Assembly (NCBI GenBank): GCA_037176845.1
Contig: JAYKXP010000061.1
Location: forward strand, 62,001-126,000
Length of the DNA stretch: 64,000 nucleotides
From: Paramarasmius palmivorus
Lineage: Eukaryota > Basidiomycota > Agaricomycetes > Agaricales > Marasmiaceae
Direction of reading: 5' to 3'
The translations under genes and the position numbers were made by a program. The notes under the pieces were generated by a model. It was not told where the DNA came from. It did not search any database and saw nothing but the letters and a program-made list of their open reading frames with translations. Of the stretch, positions 25,073-35,700 are shown piece after piece (the stretch's first letter is position 1; the number at the start of each line of letters is the position of its first letter).

Positions 25073-26398
25073 TCAATCTAGCATAGCCGCCTGGAAGAAC
25101 CTTTCACGACGTAGAGTGAAGTATACTGCACGCTTGTGAGGGAACTCGAACTCCTGTTAAAATTCGAGTTGAATATCCAAGCGGATTGCAAACAAGTCTT
25201 GAACATACCCTGTTGAGCTCTTGAGGTAAATAAGCAATAAGTCTCGGAACGATGGGTAGATCTGCACGAGGCTCGCCGACGACAACTTCGGTACGGGGAT
25301 CGCGAAGGAAGCAAGCGTGCTTGAGAGAAGTCATCACTGCCGTGACTATTTCTTTCGTGAGTACGTGCCTCACAAATGAGAAGAGCCGAGAAACTCACAT
25401 CGTTGACGACCTCTAAACTTCTCCTCTCCAATCAAGAGATGGGTTCCTTGATCATAATCACCAAGACCCCCAACATACGTGCCCATCGGATCTTCCTTGA
25501 CCCAACTCATCTCTCCATAACCTGCCATCTCTCCATTCCAAGAGACAATGACACCCATGATATGAGGATCCTTCAATCGATCGGCAAGGTACTGGCGGTG
25601 ATGTTCCTCAGGGCCGCGTTCACGCCAACCAACGTTAACTCTATCAGAGTTTTGCCAGCGGCAATATGTCTCGAAATGTGCTGGGTTATTGGCGTCGATA
25701 TGAGTGAGGGTAAGCAGTTCACCCAGCTGGAAGATGTAACGCGAATAAACGACCGAGCCGGGAGCTGGTTTTGGTGGACGTAAAGGATGAGTGGTGAGAA
25801 CGTGCTCGGAGCGAGTGAAGGATTGAGTGAAAGCGAATGGGTTCAATGGGGAAAGGCTGGGATGAGGAACAGGGGTCTGGATCCAGTGGTATTGGAGCGG
25901 TGCACCTGCACCTTGCCAGAAGCTTGCCCGGACAAGGATGAGGTCCTGAGATACTTGCTCTGCATCTGGAGCAGCGAAAGCCAGACCGGTATGCGTGAGA
26001 TAAGTAAGAACCTCGGAAGAGTTGGCCGAGGAGTCTTCAGGAGAGGGCAGAATAAGAGGATACACCTCGTAACTGCTATGCCGAATCCAGAACGCGTATA
26101 GTGCAACCCATACATCTGCTGTCGTAAGGGCCTGCGGGGCGACGAGCTGGAACGCAGAGGTGTGCACTGCGCGGTCGGCATTGACAATACCATGAGGAGA
26201 AGTGCGTAGCTTCCTCTCTGAAGGTGCGAATGTCACCGTTTTGGATTCGTCAGGAAGAAAAACCTGTACGTTCCCTTGCTCTGATTTGACAGACCGAACT
26301 ATTGTTTTTCCGTCAGGAAGAGTGAATGTCAAGTCTGAGGGAGCGACATATTCTTCACGGACATAACCAGTGGTCCTGGGCGTCGTGCTAGTTGCCAT
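25073..26398 (-). CDS. Siderophore biosynthesis N-acyltransferase, GNAT fold (405 aa)
   Basis: Likely transfers an acyl group from acyl-CoA to N5-hydroxyornithine, making the hydroxamate unit for the nearby synthetase. Exons 26398-25399, 25345-25209 and 25153-25073, phases closed. The C-terminal GNAT domain (residues about 235-400) carries the siderophore-acyltransferase signatures YCRWQNSDRVN, EMAGYGEMSW, GDYDQGTHLLIGEEKFRG, VVGEPRAD and a final LRRERFFQ, as in fungal SidF/SidL-type and bacterial aerobactin-type enzymes. The N-terminal part is the usual degenerate half. No peroxisomal SKL-like end is visible (it ends AAMLD), and the acyl donor (acetyl or longer) cannot be read. Exact iron-GATA sites lie 84-109 bp upstream. 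Its partner peptide synthetase is 6.4 kb away on the same strand. Confidence 0.92.
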
Positions 26399-26481
26399 CG
26401 CCTGAGTACAGATGAATGTGAAAGGGAAGCAAAGATCTTGATGAATCTCACCGTCGTTTTATGAGATAACGCAACTTATCG

Positions 26482-26507
26482 TTATCTGATTAGAGAGATT
26501 ATCAGAT
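26482..26507 (-). promoter_or_regulatory. Pair of iron-GATA (ATCWGATAA) sites upstream of the acyltransferase
   Basis: TTATCTGAT at 26482-26490 and TTATCAGAT at 26499-26507; read on the minus strand these are ATCAGATAA and ATCTGATAA, both exact matches to the ATCWGATAA consensus of fungal iron-responsive GATA repressors (Urbs1/SreA type). They lie 84-109 bp upstream of the acyltransferase start. Further GATAA/TTATC cores lie at about 26464 and 26476. Confidence 0.7.
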
Positions 26508-26986
26508 ATTACCGACAGTCCGAATCTCGGGTTCGGATCAGCGAAACGAAGCCCTCGCGCTGAGCTCCGGCTGACGCGTTGAGCTGCCTACACCTTCCAC
26601 TCAGATACTGTCGAACAGATAACTCAGGTTGAACTCAGGTATAGTTTTCACTCCATTGACTAACCGTAACCTCATATATTTCACAGATCCCTGTTTCCGC
26701 CGGTCGAAAAAAGTCTTTCGCCGTTTATAATTATGGGCCAACTTACTATTCAGTACGAGTGTTTCTATGTGCGCAGGATTACTTTTCTAACCAAGTGATG
26801 AAGAAAGGATCCATTAAAGAATTGAGCTGCTGCTCTATGGACTTGCAAGGCTAATTAAAACACGTGGATGTCCTAGTCGATCAAGCTCAAGCCTGGAGGT
26901 TGAAAATGGTCGAGTTGTTCGTCTTCACTCTTTACCACCGCAATCTATCCTCGCATTCTTTCAGTTACATTTCTATAGGGTATATC

Positions 26987-28196
26987 ATGCCCAACAGTGT
27001 CTCCGATGCGCCCAAAGCGGTAAGCCTTTTTCTCCTCCCAAATCCTCCCAGATTAGTTGAACCATGATTTTACTAGTCGTCAAGCCAGAAAAGGGTATGG
27101 TTCCTTAAGGCGTTTCTAGAATGAAAACCCTTATGATCTGCGCAGGTTCTCGATGATACCGGTACAGCACAACCAACGCCCAAGAGACCCCGCACTGAGA
27201 CAGAGTCGGCTGTTTCTGAGAAAGGCGATGGAGGCAAGGGCAAAAAGACAATGGCGAGTTGTGATATTCGATTCTATAAAATGCCTGTCCAAACCTGGTA
27301 TCCAATAGGCCCTCAGCCATGCGGACTGGAACTCAGTGATCGCCTACGCGCAGTCATTAGGCCTAGAGAACACCGGACTTCCCATAAAACAGCCCAAGGA
27401 CACCGCCGCCCTCGTAGTGTCTCTAAATGGTGTTTCCCCAGTGGCTGAGCTCTGTCATCTGCCGCCTGACAACCTCAAAAACCTCTTGCGCATCAACGAG
27501 GAGGCCAAAATATCGCTCGGCGTTGGTCAAATACGACTGGAAGAACAGAAGGAGGTAGTGAAGGTATTACTACTACAAAACGTGAGTTGATTCATCTCAG
27601 GCAGTGCCATATTTGTTTGACATCTAGTTTGCAGCTCCTACCTGTTATCGTAGCGTTGTTCCGAGGAGTGATCACACTCGTACCAGAAGCGAGGGTCGAT
27701 ACGGATTTTCTGTCCGGCTACGCGGACGTCAAGGCGTGTTCATAACAACTTCAAATTGATTGTATGCTAACGTTCCAAACATAGATCTTTGTGATTGGAG
27801 CTTTCGAGATTCTAATCATCGAGTTGAAGAGGCGCCATGGCGGTATTACAGGACTACTTCAAGCCTTGATTTCTATATTGAGTAAAGATTGCTCAGGTTT
27901 TTTCATGGTTATGCCTATTGACAGTCCTTTTCAGGCTCGTGGAAAGGAAACCACGATAAGGGCGTTGAAATGCCCATCTATAGCATCGTCACTGATGCCA
28001 ATTATTTCCTCTTTCTCTGCCTAGAGCCAGGTCCAAAAGGTGACAGGGTAGCCTGATATCAATGTGTCATAATTGCTGACCCAAATTAGGTCCAGCCTTC
28101 CGGATTATAGCTCAATACGACCTAACTTTGTCAGACAAAGTTGGACTCATCGAGGGTGCGGCACAGATCACGTTCATTTCTGATACAACTCACTAA
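26987..28196 (+). CDS. Putative PD-(D/E)XK nuclease-like protein (about 276 aa)
   Basis: Proposed exons: 26987-27019, 18-nt microexon 27077-27094, 27146-27257, 27337-27581, 27635-27733, 27785-27896, 27935-28039, 28090-28196; all phases close. The N-terminal 50 or so residues are disordered with NLS-like KRPR and KGKK. The second half reads ARVDTDFLSGYADVK, FEILIIELKRRHGG, a helix with LLQALIS, and YSIVTDANYFLFL: an acidic residue, then E-x-K on a strand, then a Q-bearing helix and a paired strand, the order seen in PD-(D/E)XK nuclease folds. This is a fold guess from motif order only. The intron after 27733 needs a GC-AG border or a weak GTCAAG donor. Alternative splicing after 28160 could extend it to a stop near 28391 or 28419. 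It diverges from the acyltransferase. Confidence 0.5.
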
Positions 28197-28472
28197 GTTG
28201 TTGCTTAGCTATGAATCTCATTTTCACGATCTTCTTCTGGTCTCTGCGAAACATAATTCGCAAAATTGCTGCCACAAGCCGGTTGCGCTCAAAAGAAGTA
28301 AGGTCATAGCCTCTATCCCTCCTAATGGCACTAATGACTAAGAACAGGAGCTGCATTCCACGGCCGTATACCTGGGAACCAGTTGCCGTGAAAGGACAAG
28401 TCCCAATACAAGCACAGTAAGTTCGCATTCATTGGATTCAGCTATGGTGGCCACTGACATTTTTTTCAGCAG

Positions 28473-29326
28473 ATGAGTTCCCGGGAATCGACGGAGTTCT
28501 GGGAAAACGCTGTTGAAGAACTGGCGTCCATCAATAGGGACCTCCAAAAGGACCCGACGCTCGAACCGACTGCAGCACGGGATGCAGTCTCGGATCTCGA
28601 GGCATGGTGAGTATTCCCAGAGTTCATCAGTCGCTTCAAGAACTGATTCAATATATGCAGCTTGAAGACATTGGCAGTCAAGAAGCTCCTGCCAGGTTGG
28701 CAGACTTTCAAGTGCCGACAACAGATCGATGCCGAAATCGACGATAGCCTTCAGTTCTACGAAATTGCCGAACATTGTAGGTGCAAACTTGGTGAGTACT
28801 ACGGGTGTGATTTGCTGTCATGTATTGACGAGTACTGCAAGCTCTTGCTAGAGCTAGTTCTGAAAGTCAGGCTCTTTTCCGTGAAGACGCCAACCTGGGT
28901 GATGAAGATATCAAGACATGGGGCTCAACTTTACGTCTGGACCAGAACCTCGTCGACTGGTTGGTATCCCGGTCCATCACCACAACAAAGAACCTGAGGA
29001 CGGCTGCGACTCTTGCCAGGATACCGAATGAGCTCGGGATAATCTTGGACCTTCGTGTCGCTGTATCCCGTTGGTGTACCGAACATTTGCAGCCCCTGGA
29101 ACACCCATTCCTCCGATCTCAGAATATATTGGAAAAGGATCTAGTACCCGAGTTGCCCGCGTCCATGCGATCTAAACTGGCAGGTATGTCAGTGTACAAA
29201 CTGACCCCTTCACACCTACAGCAGTTGAGCTGGGTGCATTTGTCAGACGGAGGATGGGATGCCGAGGAGTGCATGGTACTGGAGAAAATCGTAAAGTTGC
29301 TACTAATAGATGAAAGAGACAAATAA
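28473..29326 (+). CDS. Unrecognised helical protein with two SAM-like modules (about 252 aa)
   Basis: Exons 28473-28606, 28661-28791 and 28833-29326; phases close. One or two upstream exons (28211-28297 and 28348-28416) are also open in a compatible phase, so the start is uncertain. The protein is predicted all-helical. Its C-terminal half has two segments of the same kind: KTWGSTLRLDQNLVDWL ... DLRVAVSRW, and LPASMRSKLAGMSVYKL ... LQQLSWVHL. The same W-(14 or so)-L...LRxAvxxW pattern recurs in the two minus-strand genes that follow, so they form one local family. No known domain identified. A copy of its last third lies at 30808-31078. Confidence 0.55.
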
Positions 29327-29382
29327 TGTGATATGCGTCTGTATTGTTCAGTATGTACATGTTCAATCTATGGCAGATGGAG

Positions 29383-30680
29383 CTACTCTGAATCTGACCC
29401 TGGGTTGCTGCAGTTCCGGGCCGCTGCACATTCCAACGAACAACACACGACAGGCGTCCATCCAAGGGCTTGAACATGGAACAAGCTTAGATGCCTCAAC
29501 AAATGCACATTCCTCACTCCATGTTCCGCCAGAACATCCCGCATCTCATCCTCATAATTCTTCGGTGCAAAGGTGTTGACATCCATGTTCGGATAAATGT
29601 AGTCGTGGTGGGGATACTTATTCATCATCGGAATCGTCTTCCCAAGCCACTTCTCCGCAGCATTCCGCAGGCTAAGGAGGTGACCAAGGGATATCCGCGG
29701 GATGAATAGCTTGGACAGCTGATTCGTATCTTGGATATGAAGCTGCCCCAGTTGTGCAGAAACGTCTACATCTAACCCGTATCTTCTGCACCACTCTGAT
29801 AGTCCCATGGCTTCAGGTAAATCCTTTGGGTCGGTATTTCCCAAAACCCAAAAGTCTGTCGAAGTAGCATCCAAGACATCATCCCGATTCCTCCATGGCC
29901 CATTCCATCGAGTCGGCTCGAATGCATCCCTGTTCGCTGCTTGCTGCAATCTAAAGCAATCATAGTCCGTCAACCCCACGGCGCTAACATGGTCTTTGCT
30001 CAGCCAGGATAGAAGGGCAGTGTCGTTCAATCCGTGTTCTTGAAGTTTCTTCAAAACCTTTTGTTCATGTGGTAGATAAAGCATCACTTCGAGAGGCATG
30101 CTGAGGAATTTGGTGCCTTTGGAAAAGAAGGGGTTTTTCAACGGGCAGTTCTCTAACCACTTGTCTGCTGCGATACGCAGGGGTAACCATTGGCCGAGAG
30201 TGAGTCCATAAGGAGATGTTTCGCTTTTCAGTCGGAGACACTGCAGGTCGTTGGTATGCTGAAGACCGAAGGTGACGATAGACGTCATGACAGCTTCGTT
30301 GATCTGAAATTCGTTCCCCCAAGGGACGATATCGGTATTTTCAGGGAGGTCGGGGCGATCCCTCTCGTACGCTAGAACGAAGAGGTCATTGTTGTACTCG
30401 ACCTATCGCGAAGAAGTTCTGTCATCGACGCGCAGGTGGCATAGAAAAGAAATACCGGGGCACTATTCGCTTCCTCGACATCAGCTGCCACTCGCTCCTT
30501 GAAGTCAAATCAGGCATAAGATCTTCAAGAGTTGCGTGGAGGTTGCGCACCTCGGAATCGCTCGTTCGTCTTCTCTGTGCAGTCCGATCAATGAACTCGA
30601 TGCGATCTCAAGAGATCAATGGACCGCACCTTTACCGGAGGACCGTCCTCTGCTTGTGTATTGACTCTTGGTGTGGACAT
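29383..30680 (-). CDS. SAM-like repeat protein, copy 1 (5' part remodelled)
   Basis: Paralogue of the gene at 31081-32413, about 75% identical over 300 residues by eye, from LFVLAYERDRP to the end. Four helical modules are visible, each near a W/G-x-x-x-(Q/Y/H)G(L/I) start and an LR-A-(A/V)-xx-W end. Compared with its twin, the 5' part has lost the exon-2 donor (GT to AT) and the exon-3 acceptor (TAG to TTG), and there is a 1-nt loss near 30400. A frame can still be restored if GAG|GTGCGC (near 30550) is spliced to GATAG|GTC (near 30405), giving an intron of about 140 bp. It may therefore be a shortened gene or a pseudogene. Start ATG 30680 is shared with the twin. Function unknown. Confidence 0.5.
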
Positions 30681-30807
30681 TCAGTAAAAGGGGGGGCTAT
30701 GTGTCAAGGCCTCAAGCACAACTCTTTCGAAGTGTCAGTGACTATATAATCTGGGTGTAAGACAGGAGATATGTCTGGCACCAGATCAGTACTTCAGTGT
30801 TTCATTA

Positions 30808-31078
30808 ATGAACGCCTACAGCTACTGATACATCCGTTCTTCCTACGAACATGCCGGAAAAGGACCTGCTGCCTGACTTGCCTGCATCCATGCAATCCAA
30901 ACTAGCAACACTGTTTATTCACAGATTGACCCCCTTCCATCTGCAGCAATTGAGCTGGGCGCATCTGTCGGCCGGAGGATGGTGTGCCGAAGAGTGCCTG
31001 GTACTGGAGGAAGTTGTTGGTGAAAACGGACGAGTGATGTCTATACTTGTGGCAATTGTATTATTTGGTACATACTAA
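30808..31078 (+). pseudogene. Truncated 3' copy of the gene at 28473-29326
   Basis: Similar to 29083-29320: EKDLLPDLPASMQSKLA and LTPFHLQQLSWAHLSAGGW match EKDLVPELPASMRSKLA and LTPSHLQQLSWVHLSDGGW. Only the last third of the source gene was included in the duplicated unit, so this is a fragment without its own 5' exons. Confidence 0.75.
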
Positions 31079-31080
31079 AT

Positions 31081-32413
31081 CTATGGCAAACGGGCAGAAT
31101 AAAGCCGCTCTATCCTTGGGTCGCCCCCGCAGTTTCGTGCTGCTGCACATTCCAATGCGTAACTCGCTACAGGCGTCCATCCAAGAGCTTGGACGTGATC
31201 CAGGCTCAGATGCCCCAGCAAATCCACGTTTCTCACTCCATGCTCTGCCAACGCATCCCGTATCTGATCCTCATAATACCTTGGTACAAAAGCGTTCACA
31301 TCCATGTTCGGATACGTGTAGTCCTGGTGGGGATATTTGTTCGCCATCGGAATCGTTTTCCCGAGCCACCTCTCCACGGCGTTCCGTAGAATAAGGAAAT
31401 GACCGAGAGAAACCCGCGGGATAAACAACTGCGATAGCTGATTCGTGTCTTGAATGTGAAGCTGCTCCAGGCGCGTAGAAAGGTCGGCGTCCAACCCATA
31501 TTTCTCGCACCACTCTGATATTTCCATGACTTCAGGTAAATCCTTCGCGTCGGTATCGCCCAATACCCAAAAGTCCTTTGAAGTAACATCCCAGACACGA
31601 TCCGAGTATGTACTCGGTCCATTCCACCGAGTTGGCTTGAATGCATCCCTGTTCGCTGCTTGCTGCAACCTAAAGCAATCATAATTCGTTAAACCAACTG
31701 CGTAAACATGATCTTTGCTCAGCCATGGCAAAAGAACTGCGTCGTTCAACCCATGCTCTCGAAGTTTCCTCAAAGCCTTCTGTTCCTGTGGTCGATAGAG
31801 CATCACCTCAAGCGGCATGCTGAGGAATTTCGAGCCTTTGGGAAAGAAAGGGTCTTTCAGCGGGAGATTCTTCAACCACTTGTCTGCTGCGATACGAAGG
31901 GGCATCCACTGGCCAAGAGTGAGACCATAAGGAGATGTTTCGCTTTTCAGTCCGAGACCCTGGAGGTCGTTGGTATCCTGAAGACCGAAGGCGACGATAG
32001 ATGTGATGACAGCTTCGTTGATTTGATATTCTTGTCCCCAGGAAATGATATCGGTGGTTTCAGGAAGGCCAGGGCGGTCATTCTCGTACCCTAGAACGAA
32101 GAGGTCGCATTCGTGTTCCTCCTGTTGAAAGAAAGTTTCTTCATCGTCGTGGTGGCAATGAGCATAGAAGTAAAGTACCTGATCCCTGCTTGCTCCCTGC
32201 ACTTCCTGGCCGACATCAGCTACACGTTCCTTAAGGTCTAATCAGGTATGGTTTTTCAGAGCGGCCGTCGTGGGTGCGCACCTCGGAACCATTTATTCGT
32301 CGCTTCTGTGGATTCAGTTTAGTAACCCTGTTGCAATATTCGAAGATAGGAATGAAACGGACCTTTACTGGATGGCCATCCTCTCCTTGTGTACTGTCCT
32401 CTTGCCTGGACAT
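31081..32413 (-). CDS. SAM-like repeat protein, copy 2 (407 aa)
   Basis: Exons 32413-32363, 32305-32290 (16 nt) and 32237-31081, phases closed. After an acidic, Gln/Glu-rich N-terminus (DDEETFFQQEEHE) come four helical modules: IISWGQEYQINEAVI...LRIAADKW; LRKLREHGLNDAVLLPWL; ISEWCEKYGLDADLS...LRNAVERW; and IRDALAEHGVRNVDLLGHL. Their lengths (about 55-65 residues) and the LGLxxxxxxxLRxA pattern recall SAM domains, but this is inference from pattern alone. No signal peptide, membrane helix or catalytic motif. It is convergent with the + strand fragment upstream of it. Function unknown; the better preserved of the two copies. Confidence 0.65.
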
Positions 32414-32520
32414 TTAGTAAGCTGGGGGCTACGTTTCAAGCCTTCAAAATTTCAAGTCCCGATGACCATATATAGCCAAGGTGTAAGACAGGAGATATGT
32501 CTAACATCAGTTCGGAGTTC

Positions 32521-32756
32521 CATGCATGTTCGAGCGAGAGAGAGACTGAAAGAGTGCCAACATCAACTTCAGTAGGGGAAGAAAGGTATTGGGAAGGTGG
32601 GAAGGTGCCAGTAGGCGCCTGTCGTTGACTCAGAATGCATAAGCGCTGGTCACCACGATTGTCGAACGATGAAATCCAGCGGAGCTCCGTCTAATGGTCG
32701 GAGAGATCATAAATACAAATAAAACTTGTGTCTAATGTATGTCCATGGTAAATGTT
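32521..32756. other. Intergenic, 3' side of the siderophore synthetase
   Basis: No gene; AT-rich stretch at 32710-32750 just downstream of the synthetase stop may contain its poly(A) signal. Confidence 0.4.
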
Positions 32757-35700
32757 CTAAAACGCGCCGACAAGGCCACCCCAGTGTCTAGCAACCTCCT
32801 CCGCTTGTGCCTGGCTCAGCAAGTGATTTGCGCATTCAATAGAGATTCCAATAGAGTCATCATCTGGACTGAAGAATATCTCGACTTGGCAATCATGCTG
32901 TGAAGACGTTAGTGCTGAACACTGCCAAATAGTGTTCTCGATACTTACTTGGATTTCAGGGTATGGTTGCTCACCAGCAAACCTGTTGGACGAGGGGCTC
33001 GGAGAGTATGGGAACTGCGTACTGAGTGAGCTAGAGGCGAACAGAGGTCAAGAACGAAACATACCTTGAGTGGCTGGAACACCCTCATCTTCTCTTCCTC
33101 GACCTTCTTCCCAGGAAGCCGTAAAACGTTGACTGATACATTGGTAATGGGTTGACCTGGAATTCCTGCCCATCGAGATACATCCGCCAAGCACGATTGC
33201 TCCACGACCGGTGACCGGCTGATCAAGTCATCTTGAATGTAACGCGCAATCTGTACAACATTCCTTTCCAACCTGTTGATCTCTACATGGGTTGGAACGT
33301 AGTTACATGTTGGGATTGCGAGAACGTCGAGGTCAGGAATAACACCAGAGCGCCCGGTATGTGAGAGCAAGAAAGTGGCTGATTGAGAAAGTGACCACTT
33401 GGCTTGTGTGATGGCCCAGCAGGCTAGGAGAACAGCCTGTAACGGAAGGTTGTGAGATTGCGCCTTTGCCTGAAGGTTGCCGAGAGTTTTGATAAGGCCC
33501 GTGAGTTTCACAAAGGTTTGTGGACGAAGATCGGATGAAGGTTTCGTAGACTTCAGGACTAGTCTTCGTAAAGTCGACACGAAACCGTTCTTCTTTCTCC
33601 CGTTATTTAAGCGAGGGAAGAGACGATGTTCGCAAGAGGCAGGAAGTAGGCGCTTCCAATATTTCTCTTGCTCCTCTAAAACTTGCGGCGAGCGAAGGAA
33701 CAGCTGTAGGAATGAGGCAATGTCGCTGCCGATACCTGTGACATTATCGCCGGAATAAAACGCTTCGAAATCTTTCATGAGAAGTGGTAGACTCCAGCCG
33801 TCTGTGGATCATGCTGAGATATAGTCCAAGTAAACGCCATAATCGGATAAACACGTACCATACTGCATGTGATGCAAACTCAAAATGAAATAACTTGCGG
33901 TCTGTCCATGCAAGAGGGCTAGTCTTGTCGGTGGCCTGTTCACAGGGATTGACATGGATGTGAATTTCCTTGCCTGCTTTCTGACCGCATCTAATTCGTT
34001 GACATGTCCGACTTCTATTTCTTCAACTTCGAACAAGTAGTCCCGCAGCACGCAGAGAGCGAGTCTAAACGTAGACTCCCCGGTCACTGCAGTGAATGCT
34101 CGTAAGATTTCATGCTTGGTGCCTAGCATTTTCAGCGCCTCTCGAATGCGCCTTGAGACGTTACTCGAAGTTTCGCCCTCGTCACGGCAGATTTTGTAGC
34201 AGAATGCAGTGGGGTTCATCTGCCATGCACTCAAAGTCCATTCCATCCCGGATGCAAGAGGCAAGATGCGCCCAATGCCCTTGGTGGTTTCTTCTGGCAA
34301 TGATGCCAGCACGTTTGCGACTACTTCTTTTGGTAAGGTCGCGTCTCTGGGCACTGCTAGCGGTGCAGAATGTTCATTTTCCAGCTCCAATTGTGGAACA
34401 AGCGCTAGAAGCTCCTTGACCGTTGCACTCCTGGCTACTTGCGTGGGTGAAATGCGAATGCCGGCCTTTTTAGCAAGTGAGGCGACTTGAATTGCACATA
34501 TGGAGTCAATTCCGATCGAAACGAGGAAGGTACTCGGAGTGACAGCCTCTGCTGGAAGCCGAACAAAATCGACGAGGATCTGATGGAGTCGATGTTGGTC
34601 AGGCGTCCATGACTTTATGATGGTTTCATTGTCGACTTGATCAGCATCATCGCTCTGAGCAGGCGACATGGAGAAGATTGGGTCGTCAGGAGGTAGTGCT
34701 GGGGCATTGGGTGATCTGACCAGTTCCAAAAGTGCCTTGTTGAAGTCTCTAAGTAGATGGACGAGTGACGAGTGATTGAGGGCATCGGCCGAGCAAGATG
34801 CAAACACGGAGAAAGTCTCCTCTCCTTCGTGCAACTCGATGTTTACGGCGTACTGTTCAAGGTAGAATATGAGTAGGATACCCGGTTGATCATAAAAGAG
34901 AGACGTGCCTGTGTCTTGCTCTCCTGCATGTCACCCTTTCCAAGGACCTCCCAGATTGGCTCCTCATGTTTCGCCGTAGCATGTGGCTGGTACAAAAACA
35001 GGGTGTCGAATAGGCCTGGTGTACCTAGCTCCCTTTGTATAGCCCGGAGAGATGCATGCTGCCAGGGAAGACCATCTGTATTCCAAGTTTGCATTCCACG
35101 GACCAGCTGTTTGTTGGTCAAGCTCTTTGTGATAGTCGCACGACAAGGGATAGTATTCTAGGAGAGGTAGATATTTCAGTCCTATGTCATTTCGAATTAA
35201 ATAAACTTACGAAAACAGGCCCAACAACGTCTTCAGCGTCCTCAACGGTCCTTCCCGATATGACTTGACCAAAAACCACATCGGGCGCGCCGATTCGCTT
35301 TGCAAGCACTCTTGCCCAAGCACCCTGCCCTAAACACTGAGGATGAATGTGATACCTCCGGCAATATCTTTGGATATCGGACGCGCTGAGATCCAGCTGA
35401 AGACTTGCTCTCCACGCATCAACCTCCCCGTTGTCTCTTTGAGAAATACGCGGGAAGTGCGATGGCCTAACTGACGCGAGCTTCGAGACCCAAAACTGAG
35501 TACCACTTTTCTCCTGCAGGAGAATAGCATCTGCGATCGAAAGGAAATTTGGTGGATTGGGTAGTGATTTTCCTTGGTATAATGAACGGATGCGGTGGAA
35601 TAGCTTCGGGAGAGCAATGCCATCGTACAGCGCATGGTGCAGAACAAGGACCAGGTAATCCATGTGACTTCGGGAATTTGCATCTGGAACGGTCACATGA

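Larger units (their letters stand above)
29083..32520. repeat. Tandem duplication, period about 1.73 kb
   Basis: Unit 1 (about 29083-30805) and unit 2 (about 30808-32520) are head-to-tail. The offset is 1725 bp at the left end and 1733 bp at the minus-strand start codons (30680 and 32413). Each unit carries the 3' part of the plus-strand gene and a whole minus-strand gene plus its upstream GTGTAAGACAGGAGATATGT element. Confidence 0.85.

Noticed and set aside
26399..26986. Transposon border because of inverted words near 26530
   Set aside because: Arms are only a few bases long and no target-site duplication is visible; the region is better explained as a divergent promoter.
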